In this document: positions 39,406 through 43,227 of the stretch, piece by piece | How the letters are laid out: each line of letters opens with the position of its first letter | Position numbering within the stretch: position 1 is the first letter of the stretch | Assembly: GCA_934193095.1 (NCBI GenBank) | Contig: CAKPUX010000010.1 | Location: forward strand, 1-43,227 | Source of the DNA: an uncultured Dialister sp. | Lineage (GTDB): Bacteria > Bacillota > Negativicutes > Veillonellales > Dialisteraceae | DNA: 43,227 nucleotides | Direction: 5' to 3' | The notes under the pieces: generated by a model | The model's database searches: none | Told to the model about the DNA's origin: nothing | Seen by the model: only the letters and a program-made list of their open reading frames with translations | Translations under genes and position numbers: made by a program

Positions 39406-39550
39406 CGTCATCCCGAGCGCAGTCGATGGATCTTTCTTGCACTGCGGGAATCAGCGCGTATGCGCTGAGGGAAAACCATGTCCTGGTGCGCCTCACATGT
39501 GACGGTGAGCGTTCTGCAATAAAGATTTCTCGACTACGCTCGAAATGACG
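39406..39550 (-). repeat. family A repeat, 145-bp copy
   Basis: Ends CGTCATCCCGAGCGCAG and ACTACGCTCGAAATGACG. Read on the minus strand, the interior matches 24377 and 27705. Confidence 0.8.
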
Positions 39551-39614
39551 ACGCGCGCGAAGCGCTATCAAAGCTCCGCGGCGCTTCATTATTTTTCGCG
39601 CCGCACCACCCCCG

Positions 39615-39675
39615 TTGAACCTTCTGAACCTTCTGAACCCTAAACCCTAAACCCTAAACCCTGAACCCTGAACCC
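39615..39675. repeat. tandem TTGAACC / TAAACCC / TGAACCC units
   Basis: Units of seven to nine bases grade from TTGAACC and TTCTGAACC into three exact TAAACCC (39641-39661) and two TGAACCC (39662-39675). The array stops 12 bases before the ileS -35 box. Confidence 0.9.
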
Positions 39676-39687
39676 TCAAACTTCCTC

Positions 39688-39716
39688 TTGACTTGCCTTT
39701 CCAATCAGCCTATAAT
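39688..39716 (+). promoter_or_regulatory. ileS promoter
   Basis: TTGACT (39688-39693) and a perfect TATAAT (39711-39716), 17 bases apart. Confidence 0.85.
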
Positions 39717-39722
39717 AACAAA

Positions 39723-39946
39723 AGTTATGTAAAGGCAAGGATGAAGACGTTTCGCATGGACCTCATGCACAGAGAGCTTTCCGATGGTGGGAGGAGAGCG
39801 TTGGGACTGCGGATGGATCACTTCAGAGCTGCGGGGAAGAAAAGCCCCGACGGGACATCGTTAATTGTACCGAGTGGCCAAAAGGTCATGAGGGTGGTAC
39901 CACGGGAAATCAATTCTCGCCCCTTATCGGGCGGGAATTTTTTATT
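39723..39946 (+). promoter_or_regulatory. T-box leader specific for isoleucine
   Basis: The leader holds the conserved T-box GAGGGTGGTACCACGGG (39891-39907), which pairs with the uncharged tRNA acceptor end. Stem I has GATGGTGGGAGGAG at its far end and an ATC isoleucine codon at 39817-39819 as the likely specifier. The terminator is AATTCTCGCCC-CTTATC-GGGCGGGAATT plus Ts (39913-39946). Uncharged tRNA-Ile should stabilise the antiterminator and allow ileS transcription. Confidence 0.93.
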
Positions 39947-39981
39947 TTGGTCATTTGTATGACCCCAGGAGGAAATTCGTC

Positions 39982-42852
39982 ATGGACTACAGCAAGACCC
40001 TGCACTTACCGGAAACTGAATTCCCGATGCGCGGCAACCTTCCGAAAAAGGAACCGGGCTTCGTGGAATTCTGGCAGCAGAATCATTTGTATGAAAAGAG
40101 AATCGAAAAGAGAAAAAAGGAAGGCGCACCGACCTTCGTACTGCACGATGGCCCGCCTTATGCAAACGGCAAGATCCACATCGGTCATGCGCTGAATAAG
40201 ACACTGAAGGATATCATCGTCAGATACCACCACATGGCTGGCAATGAAGCCATCTATGTACCGGGCTGGGATACCCATGGCCTGCCGATCGAATACGCCG
40301 TACTCAAGGACTCCGGCGAAGATCGCGCGAACATGACCCCGCTGGAACTGCGCAGGAAGTGTCTGGCTTACGCGAAGAAATGGATCGAGATCCAGAAGGA
40401 AGACTTCATCCGTATGGGCGTTGTCGGCGATTTCGCACATCGCTATGTCACCTTCGATCCGCATCTGGAAGCGAAGGAACTGGAAGTTTTCGGCGAAATG
40501 GCGAACAAGGGCTACATCTACAAGGGCAAGAAGGCCGTTTACTGGTGTACCCACTGCGAGACGGCACTGGCCGAAGCAGAGATCGAATACAAGGACAGAA
40601 AGTCTCCGTCCATCTATGTCAAATACCCGATGATCGACGTCCATGGCCTCCAGCCGGAAGGCGTAGATCCGAGCAAGGTCTTTGCCGTCATCTGGACCAC
40701 CACCCCGTGGACCATCCCGGCTTCCTGCTACATCAGCGTGAATCCGAAATTCACCTATGTCTGGGTACACAACAAGGCTGCTGATGAATACTACCTCATG
40801 AATAAGGAGCTCGCTCCGGCATCTCTTTCCGACTGCAAAGTCGAAGACTATGAATTTGTCGGCCGTGAAATGCTGGGCTCTGAACTTGACCTTGCGAAAT
40901 TCGAACACCCGCTGGCTCATTTCGCTCCGGAAACCTACGGCGACCGCACCATCTATGTCCTGGAAGGCAACCATGTCACGCTGGATGCCGGCACCGGCTG
41001 CGTTCATACCGCACCGGGACACGGCGTCGACGACTTCGAAGTCTACAAGACCTATGAAAATGCCGGCAAGCTCCACCAGCCGATCGTCTGCCCGGTCGAT
41101 GAAAAAGGCCACATGACGGCAGAAGCCGGCGAATTCCTCGTCGGTAAGACCATCTGGGAAGCGGAAGGCCCGGTGATCTCTACCCTCGCGCATGAAGGCA
41201 GACTCCTCGGCAAGAAATCCCTGCACCATCAGTACGCGCACTGCTGGCGCTGCAAGCAGCCGGTCATCTACAGAGCGACCGATCAGTGGTTCGCTTCCAT
41301 CAATGATTTCCGCGACAAGGCACTGAAAGCCGTCGATGACACCCGTTTCATCCCATCCTGGGGCCATGACCGTCTCTACAACATGATCCGCGATCGTCAG
41401 GACTGGTGTATCTCCCGCCAGCGCTCTTGGGGCGTTCCGATCCCGGCTTTCTACTGCGATGACTGCGGCAAGTGGATCATCACGCCGGAAACCATGAAGA
41501 AGGTCGAAGAGATCGTCGAAAAAGAGGGCACCGATGCATGGTGGGCGCATTCCGCAGAAGAACTTCTGCCGGAAGGATTCAAATGCCCGCACTGCGGCGG
41601 CACACATTTCCATAAAGAAAAAGACATCATGGACGTATGGTTCGACTCCGGCTCCACATGGAACGGCGTCCTCCGCTACCCGCATGAAGAATCCTGGAAG
41701 GATATGGCCTATCCGTGCGATCTCTATCTCGAAGGCTCTGACCAGCACCGCGGCTGGTTCCACTCCTCTCTTCTGACTTCTGTCGCTGTCAATGGCCATG
41801 CGCCATACAAGGCCGTCCTCACCCATGGCTTCACCATGGACGGCGAAGGCAGAAAGATGAGTAAGTCCGTCGGCAATGTCGTCGCTCCGCAGGATGTCAT
41901 CAACAAATACGGCGCTGATGTTATGAGACTCTGGATCTCCTCTGTCGACTATCAGGGCGATGTCCGTCTGTCTGACAAGATCGTGAAGTCCATGAGCGAC
42001 GTCTACAGAAAGATCAGAAATACATTCCGCTACCTGCTCGGCAATCTGTCCGACTTCGATCCGAAGACCGACTCCGTCGCTTACGCAGATATGGAAGAAC
42101 TCGACCGCTGGGCACTGCTGCGCATGGAACAGGTCAAGGAGACTGTCCTCAAAGCCTATGATGACTATGAATTCCATGTCATGTACCACGCTGTCCACAA
42201 CTTCTGCACGGTTGATCTCTCTGCGATCTATCTCGATATCCTGAAAGACCGCCTCTATACGGAAAAGGCTGACTCCAAGCTGAGAAGAAGCGCGCAAACC
42301 GCGATGTATGAGATCCTGACTACGCTGGTCCGCCTCGTCGCTCCGGTCCTCTGCTTCACCTCCGAAGAAGTATGGCAGGCTCTTCCCAATAAGGAAGAAA
42401 GAGAATGGTCTGTCCATATGTCCGATATGCCGAAGGTCAATGAAGCATACCTTGACAAAGAACTCGATGAAAAATGGAAGAAGCGCCTCGCTGTGAGAAG
42501 CGTTGCTATGAAGGCACTCGAAGAAGCCCGTCAGGCGAAGGTCATCGGCCATCCGCTTGATGCGGAAGTCACCGTTTATGCGGACGGCGAAGCCTATGAC
42601 ATCGTCAAAGCGATGGAAAAAGAACTCGCAGACTTCCTCCTCGTGTCCCAGACGCACATCGTTTCCGGTACAGCAGCGGCTCCGGAAAATGCTGCTTCGA
42701 ATGAAGAAGGCACGGTGAAAGCATCTGTCGCTGTCTGCACGCTTGCCAAGTGCGAACGCTGCTGGAAACGCTCGGCGGATGTGGATGCCGATCCGAAGCA
42801 CCCGGGCGTCTGCGCTCGCTGCGCACATGTCCTCACCGAAATGGGTGAATGA
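39982..42852 (+). CDS. ileS: isoleucyl-tRNA synthetase
   Basis: The 956-residue class I synthetase charges tRNA-Ile and edits misactivated valine. HIGH is at 66-69 and KMSKS at 625-629. The editing domain with TTTPWTIPAS and GTGCVHTAPGHGVDDFE lies between, and the C-terminal zinc site is C924/C927 and C944/C947 (CERC...CARC). This C-terminal zinc motif marks the bacterial (IleS1) type, usually mupirocin-sensitive. AGGAGG (39967-39972) selects the ATG at 39982; the frame extends nine codons further upstream without support. Expression is controlled by the T-box. Confidence 0.98.
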   Translation: MDYSKTLHLPETEFPMRGNLPKKEPGFVEFWQQNHLYEKRIEKRKKEGAPTFVLHDGPPYANGKIHIGHALNKTLKDIIVRYHHMAGNEAIYVPGWDTHGLPIEYAVLKDSGEDRANMTPLELRRKCLAYAKKWIEIQKEDFIRMGVVGDFAHRYVTFDPHLEAKELEVFGEMANKGYIYKGKKAVYWCTHCETALAEAEIEYKDRKSPSIYVKYPMIDVHGLQPEGVDPSKVFAVIWTTTPWTIPASCYISVNPKFTYVWVHNKAADEYYLMNKELAPASLSDCKVEDYEFVGREMLGSELDLAKFEHPLAHFAPETYGDRTIYVLEGNHVTLDAGTGCVHTAPGHGVDDFEVYKTYENAGKLHQPIVCPVDEKGHMTAEAGEFLVGKTIWEAEGPVISTLAHEGRLLGKKSLHHQYAHCWRCKQPVIYRATDQWFASINDFRDKALKAVDDTRFIPSWGHDRLYNMIRDRQDWCISRQRSWGVPIPAFYCDDCGKWIITPETMKKVEEIVEKEGTDAWWAHSAEELLPEGFKCPHCGGTHFHKEKDIMDVWFDSGSTWNGVLRYPHEESWKDMAYPCDLYLEGSDQHRGWFHSSLLTSVAVNGHAPYKAVLTHGFTMDGEGRKMSKSVGNVVAPQDVINKYGADVMRLWISSVDYQGDVRLSDKIVKSMSDVYRKIRNTFRYLLGNLSDFDPKTDSVAYADMEELDRWALLRMEQVKETVLKAYDDYEFHVMYHAVHNFCTVDLSAIYLDILKDRLYTEKADSKLRRSAQTAMYEILTTLVRLVAPVLCFTSEEVWQALPNKEEREWSVHMSDMPKVNEAYLDKELDEKWKKRLAVRSVAMKALEEARQAKVIGHPLDAEVTVYADGEAYDIVKAMEKELADFLLVSQTHIVSGTAAAPENAASNEEGTVKASVAVCTLAKCERCWKRSADVDADPKHPGVCARCAHVLTEMGE

Positions 42853-42868
42853 TATTGGCAAAATAAAA

Positions 42869-42896
42869 AGCATGCTCCGAAAGGAGCATGTTTTTT
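42869..42896 (+). terminator. intrinsic terminator after ileS
   Basis: CATGCTCC-GAAA-GGAGCATG is perfect, with a GAAA tetraloop, followed by six Ts. It begins 18 bases after the stop. Confidence 0.92.
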
Positions 42897-42990
42897 GTGT
42901 GGTCAGCAGCAGGAATAGACACCGCTTCCTGCATCCGCCTCTTCCTTCTTCTCCGTCATAGGTAAAATACAGCGATTGACGGCGAAAAAA

Positions 42991-43149
42991 GGGGCTGTGA
43001 AGAAATGAATCCTCATTTCTTCACAGCTCCTTTTTACTTTGCTTTCATTTGGTTCAGGGTTCAGGGTTCAGGGTTCAAGGCTCTCGTGGCGGCTTCGCCG
43101 CCTTTTTTTAGAAGATGGTATTCTCGTATCGTAGCCTTCCCCTCTAGGG
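42991..43149. repeat. second copy of the duplicated intergenic block
   Basis: GGGGCTGTGAAGAAATGA pairs with TCATTTCTTCACAGCTCC, then TTTTT. The following sequence through the GGCGGCTTCGCCGCC hairpin to CCTTCCCCTCTAGGG matches 12513-12663. The E palindrome is cut after CTAGGG by a family C element. Confidence 0.8.
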
Positions 43150-43227
43150 CAATGCTATTAAGTTAAGCGGCAGAACGTTCTTGGCTCCCCATCGGGGGAG
43201 CTCCCCGAAGGGGTGAGGGGGCTACGT
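43150..43227 (+). mobile_element. family C element, left part, running off the window
   Basis: AATGCTATTAAGTTAAGCGG and the following hairpin region (GGCTCCCCATCGGGGGAGC) match 7807-7883 almost base for base. The right end lies outside the window. Confidence 0.8.

Larger units (their letters stand above)
39236..39680. repeat. repeat-filled gap before the ileS T-box
   Basis: GGGTTCAGGGTT units, the GCGGCGAAGCCGCC hairpin (39294-39307), heptamers (39345-39390), a reverse family A copy (39406-39550), a D hairpin (39576-39605) and a tandem array at 39615-39675 occupy this stretch. No gene is visible. Confidence 0.75.

Noticed and set aside
40006..42873. A 955-codon open frame antisense to ileS
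   Set aside because: It is a mirror of the high-GC codon use of ileS, has no ribosome binding site or recognisable domain, and covers the whole synthetase.

Overview
The window looks like chromosomal DNA from a low-GC-lineage but mid-GC (about 54 percent by eye) diderm Firmicute, most likely a Negativicute such as a Dialister relative. I infer this from the miaA-hfq-YnbB gene order and T-box control of ileS (Firmicute traits) together with SurE, a YibQ-type divergent polysaccharide deacetylase and exported soluble enzymes (traits common in diderms). The genus is a guess from the gene set and the unusual intergenic repeats; no 16S gene is present.

Layout. 1-2.6 kb: miaA, hfq and a YnbB/aluminium-resistance PLP enzyme. 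3.0-5.7 kb: a pyridoxal-kinase-like gene with a small TIGR04076 cysteine protein, then DAHP synthase. 6.2-7.7 kb: a lactate/malate dehydrogenase and rpsT. 8.7-11.9 kb: acpS and nnrD (overlapping), then a lipoprotein with a ComEC-type metallo-beta-lactamase domain and a DUF3006 partner. 12.4-13.0 kb: a small gene remnant and tRNA-Ser(GCT). 13.6-18.2 kb: a membrane metallophosphoesterase, a secreted protein, a PRPP-binding phosphoribosyltransferase and guaA. 18.5-20.8 kb: two convergent transporters sharing a bidirectional terminator. 21.1-24.3 kb: three successive units (a pair of half-size EamA transporters, an exported C26 amidohydrolase, an ECF S component), each with a strong promoter and a hairpin-rich leader. 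24.7-27 kb: a DUF1858 redox-disulfide protein and surE. 27.1-30.8 kb: copper homeostasis, with csoR under its own operator and a CopA P-type ATPase carrying an in-frame CopZ at its C terminus. 31.0-42.9 kb: tRNA-Leu(CAA), a fructokinase-like kinase, an M20 amidohydrolase, a small membrane protein, a YibQ-type deacetylase, an SDR oxidoreductase, a long coiled-coil membrane protein, and ileS behind an isoleucine T-box.

The most striking property is the intergenic DNA. Almost every gap over 150 bp is assembled from the same few repeat modules: about 150-bp elements with CGTCATTTCGAGCG ends (family A), about 165-bp elements with AGGGAAACRCTGATT ends plus 45-bp minimal versions (family B), a 234-bp element with TAATGCTATTA ends (family C), GC-rich hairpins GCGGCGC/GCGCCGC (family D) and CCTTCCCC/GGGGAAGG (family E), short tandem heptamers such as CACTAGT, CCCCAGT and TTGAACC (families F and G), and a conserved block containing AATCAAAGG and GGCTAACCCTGAAC (family H). 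Several modules are nested inside others, and empty and filled sites can be compared within this window. The repeats stop sharply at gene boundaries, and some appear to supply -35 boxes or 5' UTR hairpins. No CRISPR array, phage or transposase gene was found.
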